A stretch of DNA of 64,000 bases from assembly GCF_026241755.1 (NCBI RefSeq), contig NZ_JAPJDA010000018.1, forward strand, positions 1 through 64,000. Reading direction: 5' to 3'. Positions 34,079 to 42,917 of this stretch are shown in pieces. This DNA is from Salinimicrobium profundisediminis. GTDB taxonomy: Bacteria > Bacteroidota > Bacteroidia > Flavobacteriales > Flavobacteriaceae. Position numbers and translations under genes: made by a program. How positions within the stretch are numbered: the stretch's first letter is position 1; each line of letters begins with the position of its first letter. A model generated the notes under the pieces. It searched no databases and had not been told where the DNA came from. It saw nothing but the letters and a program-made list of their open reading frames with translations.

Positions 34079-35437
34079 TTAATTTTCTAATTTTTCAGCT
34101 TTTTTTAGAGCTTCTGCAGCTTTTTCAGCTTTGTTAAGGCCTTTATATGTTATAGCGAGTTGACGGTGAAATTCCCATTCAGTTTCGGCATCATCAATGA
34201 GGTAATCCAGGCCTGTAAGAAGTATTTCTTCTGCTTTTTGATATTCCTTCAAGCCGTTAAGAGCATTTCCCTGCATGAGAAACAACCACGCCTGGGTGGG
34301 AAAAATTTCAAGACCTTTTTCAGTGAGTAATTTCACCTCTTCAAAATGCCCTTTTTCAGCCTCCAGTTTTATGACATTTCGATACAAATTAAAATCATCC
34401 ATGTCATTTTCAAGCGCAGTTTTAAAATAATTTAATGCCAGCTCCTTCTTCCCTTTTTCAATGAAGAAAGTGCCAAGCTGTTTATAGACCTTCAGGTTAT
34501 TTTCTTTTTCTGAAAAAGTCTCTACCAGTTGTATCAAATCTTCTTCCAAAGAAGGATTTTCGGTTACATAAATTAGAAAATCATTGAGCGCCTGGTACTT
34601 TGTGACTTCATCTATCTGGTCACTGTTAAGCAGAATTTCCATTGAGTTGACGGCCTTTTCAGCTTTATTATCGGCAATATAGAATTTGTAAAGGGCCAGG
34701 TGCACGAGCTGGGAACCGGGATTTATTTCCAACAGTTCCCTTGCAGTTGCAAAAGCTTCTTCTTCCTGCCCGTTTTCGCTGTAAACAAAGATAAGGTTGA
34801 GATAATCCTGTTCGTTTTTAGGGTTCTCTTCAATGTTTTCCTCTAAATCGCTTATCTGTGCCTCCACGTTGTTGGTACGGGCATAAACCTGCCGCCTCAA
34901 ACTTTCCCGGTAGGTGCTGGAACCTTTTACCTGGTCGAGCGAATCGAGAAGCCCAAGGGCCGCATCGTATTTTTCAGTCTGAATGTACAGGTTCACCAGG
35001 TCTTCTGAAAAAGCAGTATTCAACCGGGCCAGATCTCTTACCACCGGCAGTGCCTTTTTGAATTCCCTGCCCTCGAAGTAAGTGGTGTAAAGCTCCTCGA
35101 GCATTCCCTCATTCCCGGGCACTGCTTTTCGACCTTTTTCCAGATACACTGCAGCCTGGGAATATTGGCCAAGGGCATTATAGTTTTTACCCAGCTCAAG
35201 ATACACTACAGGTTCATCGGGCTTTAACGCCAGACTTTGCACCAGCTCATCTATCGCCTTTTCATGGTTTTCTATTGCCTTTTGCTTTAGCGCCTCAAAA
35301 AAATGCTCCTGAAAGGCATCTGTTACATTTCCCAGGTCATCCTGGGCCATTTCTACCACCGGTTTCTCCTGTGCATAGGAGATACTACCCAGCTGTAGCA
35401 GGGTCAAAAATGGTATTATGTAAAGCCTTTTTTTCAT
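34079..35437 (-). CDS. Periplasmic tetratricopeptide repeat protein
   Basis: A 452-residue protein with a Sec signal (MKKRLYIIPFLTLLQLGSIS, then YAQ). At least seven TPR-like helical pairs follow, for example PVVYLELGKNYNALGQYSQA, NEQDYLNLIFVYSENGQEEE and AWLFLMQGNALNGLKEYQKA. TPR proteins serve as scaffolds, so no specific function can be assigned. It is conserved in position between the nucleotidyltransferase and the DUF4292 lipoprotein, 6 nt before the latter, and is probably periplasmic. Confidence 0.85.
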   Translation of the reverse strand: MKKRLYIIPFLTLLQLGSISYAQEKPVVEMAQDDLGNVTDAFQEHFFEALKQKAIENHEKAIDELVQSLALKPDEPVVYLELGKNYNALGQYSQAAVYLEKGRKAVPGNEGMLEELYTTYFEGREFKKALPVVRDLARLNTAFSEDLVNLYIQTEKYDAALGLLDSLDQVKGSSTYRESLRRQVYARTNNVEAQISDLEENIEENPKNEQDYLNLIFVYSENGQEEEAFATARELLEINPGSQLVHLALYKFYIADNKAEKAVNSMEILLNSDQIDEVTKYQALNDFLIYVTENPSLEEDLIQLVETFSEKENNLKVYKQLGTFFIEKGKKELALNYFKTALENDMDDFNLYRNVIKLEAEKGHFEEVKLLTEKGLEIFPTQAWLFLMQGNALNGLKEYQKAEEILLTGLDYLIDDAETEWEFHRQLAITYKGLNKAEKAAEALKKAEKLEN

Positions 35438-35460
35438 GCATTTTTTAATGCTGCAAAGCG

Positions 35461-36471
35461 CTACTCCAGCACAGAGTAATCACCGATACTAATTTCGGTA
35501 AATTCACCATTGAACCTGGCAAAATTACCTATCATAGCGTTATTGAGATCTGCATTTTCTACTTCAGCAAAGGTTTGGATCAAACTGTTTTTAATGGTCG
35601 AGTTGCTTATTTTAGTTCCGTTTCCAATAGAAACATTGGGTCCTATTTTGGCATTTTTGAGCACCACGTTCTCACCAATGAAGCAGGGTTCAATAATTTC
35701 TGAATTTTCTATTTCTACGTTTGAAGCTACCAGCTTTTCACCATCTTCCTGAAGGAATTTAAGCATTCTGGTGTTGGTCTCTACAGTCACCTGCTTGTTA
35801 CCACAATCCATCCATTCATCAACCTTCCCCGGAACGAATCTCGCGCCTTTCTGCTTCATCGCCTCTATCCCGTCATTGATCTGGTACTCCCCGCCGCGAA
35901 TAATGTTATTATCAAGCACTCCCTGCAGTTCATCCTTAAGAATCGCTACATCCTTGAAGTAATAAATTCCAATTACAGCAAGGTCTGACACATATTCTGA
36001 AGGTTTTTCAACAAGATCAGTAATCTCCCGCTTCTCGTTTAACTGCACTACGCCGTATGCTGAAGGATTTTCTACCTGTTTTACCCATATCACCGCATCG
36101 GCTTCTTTATCTAACGTAAAATCGGCTTTAAAAAGTGTATCGGCATAAGCAATCACTGCGGGGCCTTCTAAAGAATCTTTGGCACACATAATAGCATGAC
36201 CGGTGCCAAGAGGTTTATCCTGATAATAAATGGTGCCCTTTGCGCCCAGGGTCTCTGCAATTTTCTTTAGGTCGGTTTCTACTTTTTCACCAAAATCTTC
36301 TCCAATGATAAAGGCAATTTCATCGATCTTTTCATCGAGAACTTTTGCGATATCTTCAACCAGCCTGTGAACAATGGGTTTCCCGGCAATGGGAATTAAA
36401 GGTTTTGGAACTGTTAAGGTATGTGGACGAAGCCGCGACCCGCGACCCGCCATGGGAACTATGATTTTCAT
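35461..36471 (-). CDS. Sugar-phosphate nucleotidyltransferase
   Basis: A 336-residue GT-A-fold nucleotidyltransferase similar to glucose-1-phosphate thymidylyl- or uridylyltransferases. The nucleotide-binding start MKIIVPMAGRGSRLRPHTLT is followed by VPKPLIPIAGKPI. VIWVKQVENPSAYGVVQLNE and GGEYQINDGIEAMKQKGARF continue the catalytic domain. The C-terminal ~90 residues form a short left-handed beta-helix (IGPNVSIGNGTKISNSTIKN), as in bifunctional or oligomerising members. It makes a nucleotide sugar for cell-surface polysaccharides. It lies in the envelope operon 23 nt ahead of the TPR gene. The exact sugar and NTP are not decidable by eye. Confidence 0.9.
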   Translation of the reverse strand: MKIIVPMAGRGSRLRPHTLTVPKPLIPIAGKPIVHRLVEDIAKVLDEKIDEIAFIIGEDFGEKVETDLKKIAETLGAKGTIYYQDKPLGTGHAIMCAKDSLEGPAVIAYADTLFKADFTLDKEADAVIWVKQVENPSAYGVVQLNEKREITDLVEKPSEYVSDLAVIGIYYFKDVAILKDELQGVLDNNIIRGGEYQINDGIEAMKQKGARFVPGKVDEWMDCGNKQVTVETNTRMLKFLQEDGEKLVASNVEIENSEIIEPCFIGENVVLKNAKIGPNVSIGNGTKISNSTIKNSLIQTFAEVENADLNNAMIGNFARFNGEFTEISIGDYSVLE

Positions 36472-36477
36472 TTTTTT

Positions 36478-36650
36478 AGTATTGAGTATTTAGTAGTGAG
36501 TAGTGAGATCTTAGGTTAAGATTCTTACTTACTAATGAATTTGTTCTTGATTTATTGTTTGTTGTTCCTTACACGGCTTTTAAGATCCTGATCACTGTTA
36601 ATTATTTACTGATCAAAACTGCCTACTGAACATTGAGCACTACGTACTAG
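36478..36650. repeat. Short spacer with inverted heptad arrays between dut and the nucleotidyltransferase
   Basis: 36478-36509 has 7-nt units of the form AGTANTG. 36607-36650 has heptads in the opposite orientation, reading AGTACGT, AGTGCTC and AGTAGGC on the minus strand. The array begins exactly at the dut stop codon and ends 6 nt before the next start. The interior (about 100 nt) has no ORF. It resembles a deletion derivative of the ORF-bearing inserts. Confidence 0.6.
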
Positions 36651-37078
36651 ACCCCCGTGCTTCCGAAGCCGCCGCTGCCGCGTGAAGTTTCTTCGAGGGT
36701 GTCAACTTCTTTCCAGGTGATGTGTTCGTGACGGGAAATCACCATCTGTGCAATGCGCTCCCCATCGTTTATCGTGAATTCTTCATTAGAAAGGTTCACC
36801 AGGATCACCCCAATTTCTCCCCGATAATCGGCGTCAATTGTGCCGGGAGAATTTAGTACCGTAATGCCTTTTTTGGCAGCCAACCCGCTGCGTGGGCGCA
36901 CCTGGGCTTCGTGGCCTACTGGAAGTTCAATGAAAAGCCCTGTTTTGACAATAGCCCGGGCTAGGGGTGCCAGGGTAACAGGTTCAGAAATATTGGCTCG
37001 CAGGTCCATCCCTGCAGATGATCCGGTTTCATAGGCCGGTAATTCGTGCTTTGATTTGTTAATTATCTTTACGTTCAT
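36647..37078 (-). CDS. dut: dUTP diphosphatase
   Basis: A 143-residue trimeric dUTPase that keeps uracil out of DNA and supplies dUMP. All five motifs are present: [43 protein letters not shown] and the C-terminal [11 protein letters not shown] that closes over the active site. The length fits the family. It is 32 nt after the flippase gene and belongs to the envelope operon by position. Confidence 0.97.
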   Translation of the reverse strand: MNVKIINKSKHELPAYETGSSAGMDLRANISEPVTLAPLARAIVKTGLFIELPVGHEAQVRPRSGLAAKKGITVLNSPGTIDADYRGEIGVILVNLSNEEFTINDGERIAQMVISRHEHITWKEVDTLEETSRGSGGFGSTGV

Positions 37079-37110
37079 GCTTTGTTAGTTTTCTTCGGAA
37101 GCAGTTCAAA

Positions 37111-38565
37111 TTATGACTTCTTCAAAAGCTGTTTTAACTGATCCTTTTCAGCGTAATAAATAAGGGCAAAAAAGATAAGGATTAATATACTTCCGAAGTA
37201 ATAATTATTTCTAAAAAGGTAGAAATAGATCCCCGAAAACGTGAGGGAAATGAGCAGGTAGCCGCCAATTCGCTTCAGGTCATAAGGAATGGGATAGTAT
37301 TTTCTTCCGAAGTAAAAAGAGAGCAACATCATGCTGCCATAGGCCACCATAGTTGCAACGGCCGACCCAACATAGCTGTAATAAGGAATAAGCCAGAAGT
37401 TAAGGATCAACGTAACTGCGGCTCCAAAAAGGGAGATATAGCCGGCAAATTTTGTGCGGTCGCTCACCTTATACCAAACCGAAAGATTGTGGTAAATACC
37501 CAGGAAAAAGTTTGCGGCCAGGATCATTGGTACCACCACCATGGCGTCCCAGTATGAGGAATCTCTAATGAGCAGCAATTTTAAAAGGTCAGAAAATATA
37601 GTAACCAGCACCAGGATAAGGGCTCCAAAAATGACAAAATATTTGGTGATTGTGGCGTAGGTTTGAGGCGCATTCTTTTCTTTGGCATGACTGAAGAAGA
37701 AAGGTTCAATCCCCAACCTGAAAGCCGTGGCAAAAAGCGTCATAAACAGGGCAAGCCGGTAACAGGCAGCATAGGCACCAACTTCAGACTTTGCAATATC
37801 CTGAGGCAACAGCCAGCCGAGCAGGATCTTATCAAACACTTCATTAATGACAAAACCTATCCCCGCAATTAAAATTGGGGTGCCGTAGGTGAGCATTTTT
37901 TTCCAAAGACCGCTGTTAAAAGTATATGGCAGTTTAAAATAAAATGGCAACATGACCAGGAGCGTTAGCCCACTGGCAACAAGGTTGGCAATGAAAATAT
38001 AGGCAATTTCGAAATTGGGAATGTACAGGGTCTCAAAAATGGAATTTTTGGATGCTAATTCTGGCAGATAGACAATGAAAAAGATATTGAGCCCGAGGTT
38101 AACAGCAACATTTCCAATCTTGATTGCAGCAAAAACACCTGGCCTTTCGGTAGCCCTAAGCCAGGCAAAAGGTATGGTCGCCAGAGCATCGAGTGCCAAA
38201 ATCAGGATCACGTAGAGCACGTAATGAGAGGCAATGGCCGTAGCAAAGGAAATTTCTTCCATAAAGAGGAAACCCAGCAGTAGAAATATGCAGGTAGAAC
38301 CTATTAATGAAAGTGCAGAGGTGGCTGTGACCTCTTTACGGAATTCTTCCTGATGAAAAAACCTGAAAAATGAGGTTTCCATCCCATAAGCGAGCAGCAC
38401 GTTAAAGACTGCCATCCAGGAAAAGACGATAGCTACTTCTCCAAAACCTTGGGTAGGAAGGTAAGCAGAATACAGCGGCAACAACAGGAATGATAGCATC
38501 CTGGGTACCACTGTAGCAACACCATAAACGACGGTTTGTTTAAATAGCTTCTGAAAGAGCGCCAA
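37111..38565 (-). CDS. Polysaccharide/oligosaccharide flippase (Wzx/MATE-like)
   Basis: A 484-residue inner-membrane protein with about 14 hydrophobic helices. The N-terminal FKQTVVYGVATVVPRMLSFL followed by LLPLYSAYLP is the typical start of the oligosaccharide-flippase family. ETSFFRFFHQE, YGTPILIAGIGFVINEVFDK and RLGIEPFFFSHAKE are conserved-looking blocks. It would turn lipid-linked glycans across the inner membrane. It is the first gene of the operon with dut, the nucleotidyltransferase, TPR protein, DUF4292 lipoprotein and EnvC-like protein, an order I recall from other Flavobacteriia. Confidence 0.9.
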   Translation of the reverse strand: MALFQKLFKQTVVYGVATVVPRMLSFLLLPLYSAYLPTQGFGEVAIVFSWMAVFNVLLAYGMETSFFRFFHQEEFRKEVTATSALSLIGSTCIFLLLGFLFMEEISFATAIASHYVLYVILILALDALATIPFAWLRATERPGVFAAIKIGNVAVNLGLNIFFIVYLPELASKNSIFETLYIPNFEIAYIFIANLVASGLTLLVMLPFYFKLPYTFNSGLWKKMLTYGTPILIAGIGFVINEVFDKILLGWLLPQDIAKSEVGAYAACYRLALFMTLFATAFRLGIEPFFFSHAKEKNAPQTYATITKYFVIFGALILVLVTIFSDLLKLLLIRDSSYWDAMVVVPMILAANFFLGIYHNLSVWYKVSDRTKFAGYISLFGAAVTLILNFWLIPYYSYVGSAVATMVAYGSMMLLSFYFGRKYYPIPYDLKRIGGYLLISLTFSGIYFYLFRNNYYFGSILILIFFALIYYAEKDQLKQLLKKS

Positions 38566-38600
38566 TAGTTTTTGCTTGAGAATTCCTCACAAATGTACTA

Positions 38601-39107
38601 TTAATGCTGAATGTTTTTAGGGTTTTTTAGGCGCACTTGTTCGCTGTCTTTTTTCTGAATATTTTTTATCCTGAAGAATTTTTCCTTACCGTTCCTGCTA
38701 TAGTGCACTACTGCCTCACCTTCGGCAAGTTCGAAAGGTATTTTCTCAATCATTTTTGGTACTTCGTTACCAAACTCCTTTTTTGGATCTTTATGCATAA
38801 CAAAATCCTTTGTTGCACCGGGAGTTTCAAATCGCGCCACGTAAAGGTCGGGGTTGGAAGGCTCAATTTCAAGTACACCTTTTCTTCCGCGGAAGTAAAC
38901 GGTATCCATCTTAATCTCTGAATTTGCCGCCACCGGAATGAACAGATTAAAACCTGAACCTGCGCCCCTCACGCCACCTGTCCAGGTAGTGTAAAAAGCT
39001 TCTCCCACAGCTTTGGGCGGCTCCTCCTGCAATTGCTTGCCATTGGCACAATTACTAAAGCTCATAAGGATTAAAAGGGCCGAAAAAGAGAAAAAAAATG
39101 GTTTCAT
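38601..39107 (-). CDS. Lipoprotein of unknown function
   Basis: A 168-residue lipoprotein I cannot assign. The signal is MKPFFFSFSALLILMSFSNC with the Cys at residue 20. The mature part is rich in beta-type segments (FYTTWTGGVRGAGSGFNLFI; DTVYFRGRKGVLEIEPSNPD) and ends in a Lys-rich tail. It may be an outer-membrane lipoprotein of the Bacteroidota surface. It stands 35 nt upstream of the flippase gene and may be transcribed with it. Confidence 0.75.
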   Translation of the reverse strand: MKPFFFSFSALLILMSFSNCANGKQLQEEPPKAVGEAFYTTWTGGVRGAGSGFNLFIPVAANSEIKMDTVYFRGRKGVLEIEPSNPDLYVARFETPGATKDFVMHKDPKKEFGNEVPKMIEKIPFELAEGEAVVHYSRNGKEKFFRIKNIQKKDSEQVRLKNPKNIQH

Positions 39108-39472
39108 CGCTTAAAGGAATTATAGGTTCAGGAGGTAGTACTCCAATTTTGATACCAATTATTTTTTAGACTTAAAATCGCTGCGAACAAAGAGTCGGGA
39201 GTCAAGACAGGTTCTTAAAGTTTAAATTAGGGCCTTTTTTTAATTTTCAATAAAACCCTTAAAAAAGAAAACTCCGTATCGGATGATACGGAGTTTCAAA
39301 AAGCTGAAATTTTCAGCAATAATTTTATTTATTCAAAGATTCAGGATTGGCTAATTTGACTCCGCTATCGCTACGTCCAATTGTCGCCGGCTGAATCTTT
39401 ATTTATTTAAAGATTCAGGATTGGCTAATTTGACTTCGCTATCGCTACGTCCAATTGTCGCCAGCTGAATCT
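39108..39472. other. Intergenic region after the atp operon (365 nt)
   Basis: From right to left it contains the 74-bp tandem duplication of the atpG 3' end, a small hairpin GCTGAAATTTTCAGC (39303-39317), the strong terminator at 39269-39296, and about 150 nt of AT-rich sequence upstream of the lipoprotein gene. A short AGTC-type heptad stretch is at 39191-39212. No ORF is believable. Confidence 0.6.
39269..39296 (-). terminator. Intrinsic terminator of the atp operon
   Basis: A perfect 12-bp stem (AAACTCCGTATC) with a GGAT loop is followed on the minus strand by TTTTCTTTTTTAAGG. It lies about 175 nt after the atpG stop, the extra distance being due to the tandem duplication. Confidence 0.88.
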
Positions 39473-39492
39473 TTATTTATTCAAAGCTTCAG
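39337..39492. repeat. 74-bp tandem repeat, duplication of the atpG 3' end
   Basis: Units at 39337-39410 and 39411-39484 differ at three positions. A third, partial unit begins at 39485 and is the last codons of atpG itself. Each unit holds a copy of the atpG end (with its stop) plus downstream sequence with GATTCAG...CTGAATC inverted ends, so the 3' untranslated region has been duplicated. Confidence 0.9.
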
Positions 39493-40333
39493 CTCCACCA
39501 ACAATTTCAAGAATTTCGTTGGTGATAGAAGCCTGTCTTGCTTTGTTGTAAGATAACTTCAGGGAATCTCTAAGTTCCTGTGCATTATCTGTTGCCTTGT
39601 GCATTGCAGTCATACGAGCCCCGTGTTCTGAAGCAAAAGAGTCACGCAGGGCTTTATAGACCTGCATTTTAAGAGATTTTGGAATAAGCTCCATCACGAT
39701 CTCCTCTTTTGAAGGTTCAAAAATGTAATCTAAGGTCACATTTTCATCTTTTTCAACAGGAACAATAGGCAAAAACTGCTCTACCTGCACTTCTTGAGTA
39801 GCGGCATTCTTAAACTGGTTGTACACCAAAACGATTCGGTCGAACCTGCCTTCTACAAAAAGGGTCATTAATTCTTTGGCAAGAGCTTCAGCATTCTCAA
39901 AACTAAGGTCGTCATAAATAGCGGTCTCGGTTTTGTAGATGTTGAAAGTTTTCTTCAGAATATCATTTGCCTTTTTTCCTACGCTGTAGAATTCTACGCT
40001 TTTATCGCTGTAATCGCGGTTTGCAACGTATTTTGATGCTTTTACGATATTGGAATTAAAAGCACCTGCCAATCCACGATTCGAGGAAATTGCTACCATA
40101 AGCACCTTGTTCACCTCACGTTGCTCGGCGTATTTGCTCGATTGGTCACTGTCTAGTGTCGCGCTGAGAGACTGAAGTAGTTCAGAAAGTTTTTCTGAAT
40201 AAGGACGCATAGCGGTAATGGCATCCTGCGCCTTGCTCAACTTTGCAGCCGATACCATTTTCATGGCACTGGTGATCTGCATGGTTGAAGACACCGAAGT
40301 AATCCTGCTTCTTAATTCTTTTAAATTGGCCAT
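39473..40333 (-). CDS. atpG: F-type ATP synthase gamma subunit
   Basis: A 286-residue gamma subunit, the rotating shaft of F1. The N-terminal ANLKELRSRITSVSSTMQIT followed by SAMKMVSAAKL and the C-terminal NKARQASITNEILEIVGGAE are the conserved helices that enter the alpha/beta hexamer. NRGLAGAFNSNIVK is the typical middle block. It is the last gene of the atpBEFHAG operon. A four-helix-bundle ORF and its flanking arrays lie between it and atpA, which are normally close. Its final codons and stop are repeated twice downstream. Confidence 0.96.
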   Translation of the reverse strand: MANLKELRSRITSVSSTMQITSAMKMVSAAKLSKAQDAITAMRPYSEKLSELLQSLSATLDSDQSSKYAEQREVNKVLMVAISSNRGLAGAFNSNIVKASKYVANRDYSDKSVEFYSVGKKANDILKKTFNIYKTETAIYDDLSFENAEALAKELMTLFVEGRFDRIVLVYNQFKNAATQEVQVEQFLPIVPVEKDENVTLDYIFEPSKEEIVMELIPKSLKMQVYKALRDSFASEHGARMTAMHKATDNAQELRDSLKLSYNKARQASITNEILEIVGGAEALNK

Positions 40334-40340
40334 TCTTTTT

Positions 40341-40371
40341 AGTTATGAGTTAAGAGTTGAGAGTTATGAGT
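40341..40371. repeat. Left heptad array of the atpA/atpG insert
   Basis: Four direct 7-nt units of form AGTTNNG lie 7 nt upstream of the atpG start. They contain the stop codon of the four-helix-bundle gene (40364-40366). Compared with the reverse complement of 40698-40722, 21 of 24 positions match. Confidence 0.85.
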
Positions 40372-40702
40372 TTTTTATTATTGAAACTATAATTCTTATC
40401 AACTCTTCACACTTAGCAATTAAAATTTTGCAATCAATATCCGAAGTTGCCTCTATTAGCTCTAACCAATATTTGGTTTCGTCGGCCTCTTTTAAAGCAA
40501 TACCGAATTTGTTTTTAAAATCTTTTGTACTTACTCCCCTTTGTGCTTCTCTAACATTGGCTCCAATACTAGTTCCACTTTTTAAAAGCTGGGAAGCCAG
40601 CTCAAATTCATTTCGTTTTTTCAAGGACCGGGTAAAGAGAACGATATCACAAGCAAACTGGAAACTTTTAATCCGAACCGGGCTATTTTCCAATTTGCTC
40701 AT
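40364..40702 (-). CDS. Four-helix-bundle protein, S23/23S rRNA-IVS protein family (copy 2)
   Basis: A 112-residue all-helical protein of the same family as the ORF at 17000-17353. Shared blocks are FELASQLLKSGTSIGANVRE and FKNKFGIALKEADETKYWLE. It stands between atpA and atpG, in the direction of the operon, and occupies the whole insert: both its ATG and its TAA lie inside the flanking inverted arrays of AGTTNNG heptads. The protein may bind nucleic acid; its function is not established. Codon use is somewhat more AT-rich and less biased than in the atp genes, consistent with later arrival. Confidence 0.9.
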   Translation of the reverse strand: MSKLENSPVRIKSFQFACDIVLFTRSLKKRNEFELASQLLKSGTSIGANVREAQRGVSTKDFKNKFGIALKEADETKYWLELIEATSDIDCKILIAKCEELIRIIVSIIKNS

Positions 40703-40722
40703 AACTCAAAACTTTTAACTCT
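40698..40722. repeat. Right heptad array of the atpA/atpG insert
   Basis: Three units of the reverse complement of AGTTNNG lie between the atpA stop and the four-helix-bundle gene and include its start codon at 40700-40702. With 40341-40371 it forms an imperfect terminal inverted repeat. Confidence 0.85.
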
Positions 40723-40733
40723 GCACTTGCATA

Positions 40734-42314
40734 CTACTTTTTATATTTAGCTGAAATCTCCTTAGCTACGTTTGTAAGCGTGTCGGTGAGTTCATCTGTA
40801 TACTTACCTGCTTTTAGTTGATCAAGTACATCTCTGTGCTTGGCATCAAGATATTCCAGGTAATCTTTTTCAAATTCTCTTACTTTCTCTACAGGAACGT
40901 TTCTCAACAGGTTCTTGGAACCGGCAAAGATAATCGCGATTTGGTTCTCTACAGGATAAGGGTTGTTCTCAGCCTGCTTAAGGATCTCCACGTTACGCTT
41001 ACCTTTTTCGATCACATTCAATGTTGCAGGATCAAGGTCTGACCCGAACTTGGCAAATGCTTCCAATTCACGGAACTGTGCCTGGTCAAGTTTAAGTGTA
41101 CCGGCAACTTTCTTCATCGACTTGATCTGCGCGGCACCACCCACACGTGATACAGAGATACCCACGTTAATTGCAGGACGCACCCCAGAGTTAAAAAGAT
41201 CGGATGTTAAGAAGATCTGCCCATCGGTAATTGAGATCACGTTGGTTGGGATATACGCCGAAACGTCACCCGCCTGTGTCTCAATAAGAGGAAGTGCGGT
41301 AAGCGATCCTCCACCTTTTACTTTGTCTTTCAAAACATCAGGAAGATCGTTCATGTTCTTCGCGATACTATCATCAGCAATCACTTTTGCAGCACGCTCA
41401 AGCAATCTTGAGTGAAGGAAGAAAACGTCTCCAGGATATGCCTCACGCCCCGGTGGACGTCTTAGAAGCAAAGATACCTCACGGTAAGCAACAGCCTGCT
41501 TTGAAAGATCATCATAAACGATCAATGCAGGACGACCTGTATCTCTAAAATACTCACCAATCGCAGCACCTGCAAATGGAGCATAAACCTGCATAGGAGC
41601 AGGATCGGATGCGTTTGCAGCTACGATAGTGGTATAGGCAAGAGCTCCTTTATCTTCAAGGGTCTTGGCGATACCTGCCACAGTAGAGGCTTTTTGCCCT
41701 ACAGCAACATATATACAATAAACAGGTTCCCCTGCATCGTAGAATTCTTTTTGATTTAGAATAGTATCGATAACCACTGTTGTCTTACCAGTTTGACGGT
41801 CACCAATTACAAGCTCCCGCTGTCCACGACCAATTGGTACCATGGCATCGATAGACTTAATTCCTGTTTGAAGCGGCTCGGTTACCGGCTGACGGTAAAT
41901 TACCCCCGGTGCCTTACGCTCTAATGGCATTTGGAATGTCTCACCCTGTATTGGTCCTTTTCCATCGATAGGCTGCCCAAGCGTGTCTACAACCCGTCCA
42001 ACAATTCCTTCTCCCACATTGATAGAAGCAATACGCTGAGTTCTCTTAACGGTTGCTCCTTCTTTTACCTGTTTGTATGGACCTAATAGTACTACCCCAA
42101 CATTGTCTTCTTCAAGGTTAAGTACAATTCCTTCCAATCCGCCTTCAAATTCAACTAACTCCCCGTATTGTGCATTGGAAAGTCCATAGACGTTAGCGAT
42201 ACCATCCCCAATATTGAGAACTGTACCAACTTCGTCAAGGGAAGCCTTAGCCTCAAACCCGGAAAGCTGTTTCTTTAATATTGCTGATACTTCAGCCGGA
42301 TTAATTTCTGCCAT
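40734..42314 (-). CDS. atpA: F-type ATP synthase alpha subunit
   Basis: A 526-residue alpha subunit of F1. The P-loop is GDRQTGKTT at about 170-178, and the signature [20 protein letters not shown] is complete, as are [20 protein letters not shown] and the arginine-finger region [18 protein letters not shown]. It forms the hexameric head with beta, whose gene is not in this window. It is preceded by atpH (44 nt) and followed by the inserted four-helix-bundle gene. Confidence 0.98.
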   Translation of the reverse strand: MAEINPAEVSAILKKQLSGFEAKASLDEVGTVLNIGDGIANVYGLSNAQYGELVEFEGGLEGIVLNLEEDNVGVVLLGPYKQVKEGATVKRTQRIASINVGEGIVGRVVDTLGQPIDGKGPIQGETFQMPLERKAPGVIYRQPVTEPLQTGIKSIDAMVPIGRGQRELVIGDRQTGKTTVVIDTILNQKEFYDAGEPVYCIYVAVGQKASTVAGIAKTLEDKGALAYTTIVAANASDPAPMQVYAPFAGAAIGEYFRDTGRPALIVYDDLSKQAVAYREVSLLLRRPPGREAYPGDVFFLHSRLLERAAKVIADDSIAKNMNDLPDVLKDKVKGGGSLTALPLIETQAGDVSAYIPTNVISITDGQIFLTSDLFNSGVRPAINVGISVSRVGGAAQIKSMKKVAGTLKLDQAQFRELEAFAKFGSDLDPATLNVIEKGKRNVEILKQAENNPYPVENQIAIIFAGSKNLLRNVPVEKVREFEKDYLEYLDAKHRDVLDQLKAGKYTDELTDTLTNVAKEISAKYKK

Positions 42315-42358
42315 AATTATTTAGAATAAAATGCTACGCCCAGGCGCAGCGGTTTTAA

Positions 42359-42913
42359 TTAAATTTTTGCTACGTATGTATTGTTCTGTAATTCTCTTTT
42401 GAGACCTGTAAGCTGCGACTTCACACTTCCGTTATATTGGATGTCACCCACTCTTAAGATAAACCCGCCAATGATGCTCTCATCAACAATGTTCTCAATC
42501 TTAGCCTCATTTCCTGTTAGTTCCTTTACTTTTTGCTGAATCTTTGCCTCAAGTGCAGGAGTAAGCGGAATAGCCGTTGTAACCTTCGCTACATGTACTC
42601 CGTTCATCTCGTCATAAAGACGCTCATAACTTGATGCAACCAAAGGAAGGATGTTCAAACGATTGTTCTCAATTAGGATCTCAAATAATCCTGAAGTAAC
42701 GCCATTCACAGATTTAAAGATCTCTAAAAGGGCATTTTTCTTCATGGTATTTTTCACCACAGGGCTCTTCAAAAAAGCCTGGAGCTCTTCACTATCCTGT
42801 ATAGTCTTACTAATAAGAACCATATCGGCGTTTACCTCTCCAGTAACATTTTTGTCTTGCGCCAGGCTCAAAAGGGCTTTGGCATATCTCGCTGCTGCTC
42901 TACTTCCCTGCAT
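42359..42913 (-). CDS. atpH: F-type ATP synthase delta subunit
   Basis: A 184-residue delta subunit (OSCP-like) that joins the peripheral stalk to F1. The N-terminal six-helix domain starts RAAARYAKALLSLAQDK, and the C-terminal part has the conserved ENIVDESIIGGFILRVGDIQ segment. It starts 4 nt after the atpF stop and precedes atpA by 44 nt. Confidence 0.95.
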   Translation of the reverse strand: MQGSRAAARYAKALLSLAQDKNVTGEVNADMVLISKTIQDSEELQAFLKSPVVKNTMKKNALLEIFKSVNGVTSGLFEILIENNRLNILPLVASSYERLYDEMNGVHVAKVTTAIPLTPALEAKIQQKVKELTGNEAKIENIVDESIIGGFILRVGDIQYNGSVKSQLTGLKRELQNNTYVAKI

Positions 42914-42917
42914 CTTC

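Noticed and set aside
39337-39492. Possible CRISPR array
   Set aside because: There are only two full units with no spacers between them; the pattern is a simple tandem duplication of the atpG end, and there are no cas genes.
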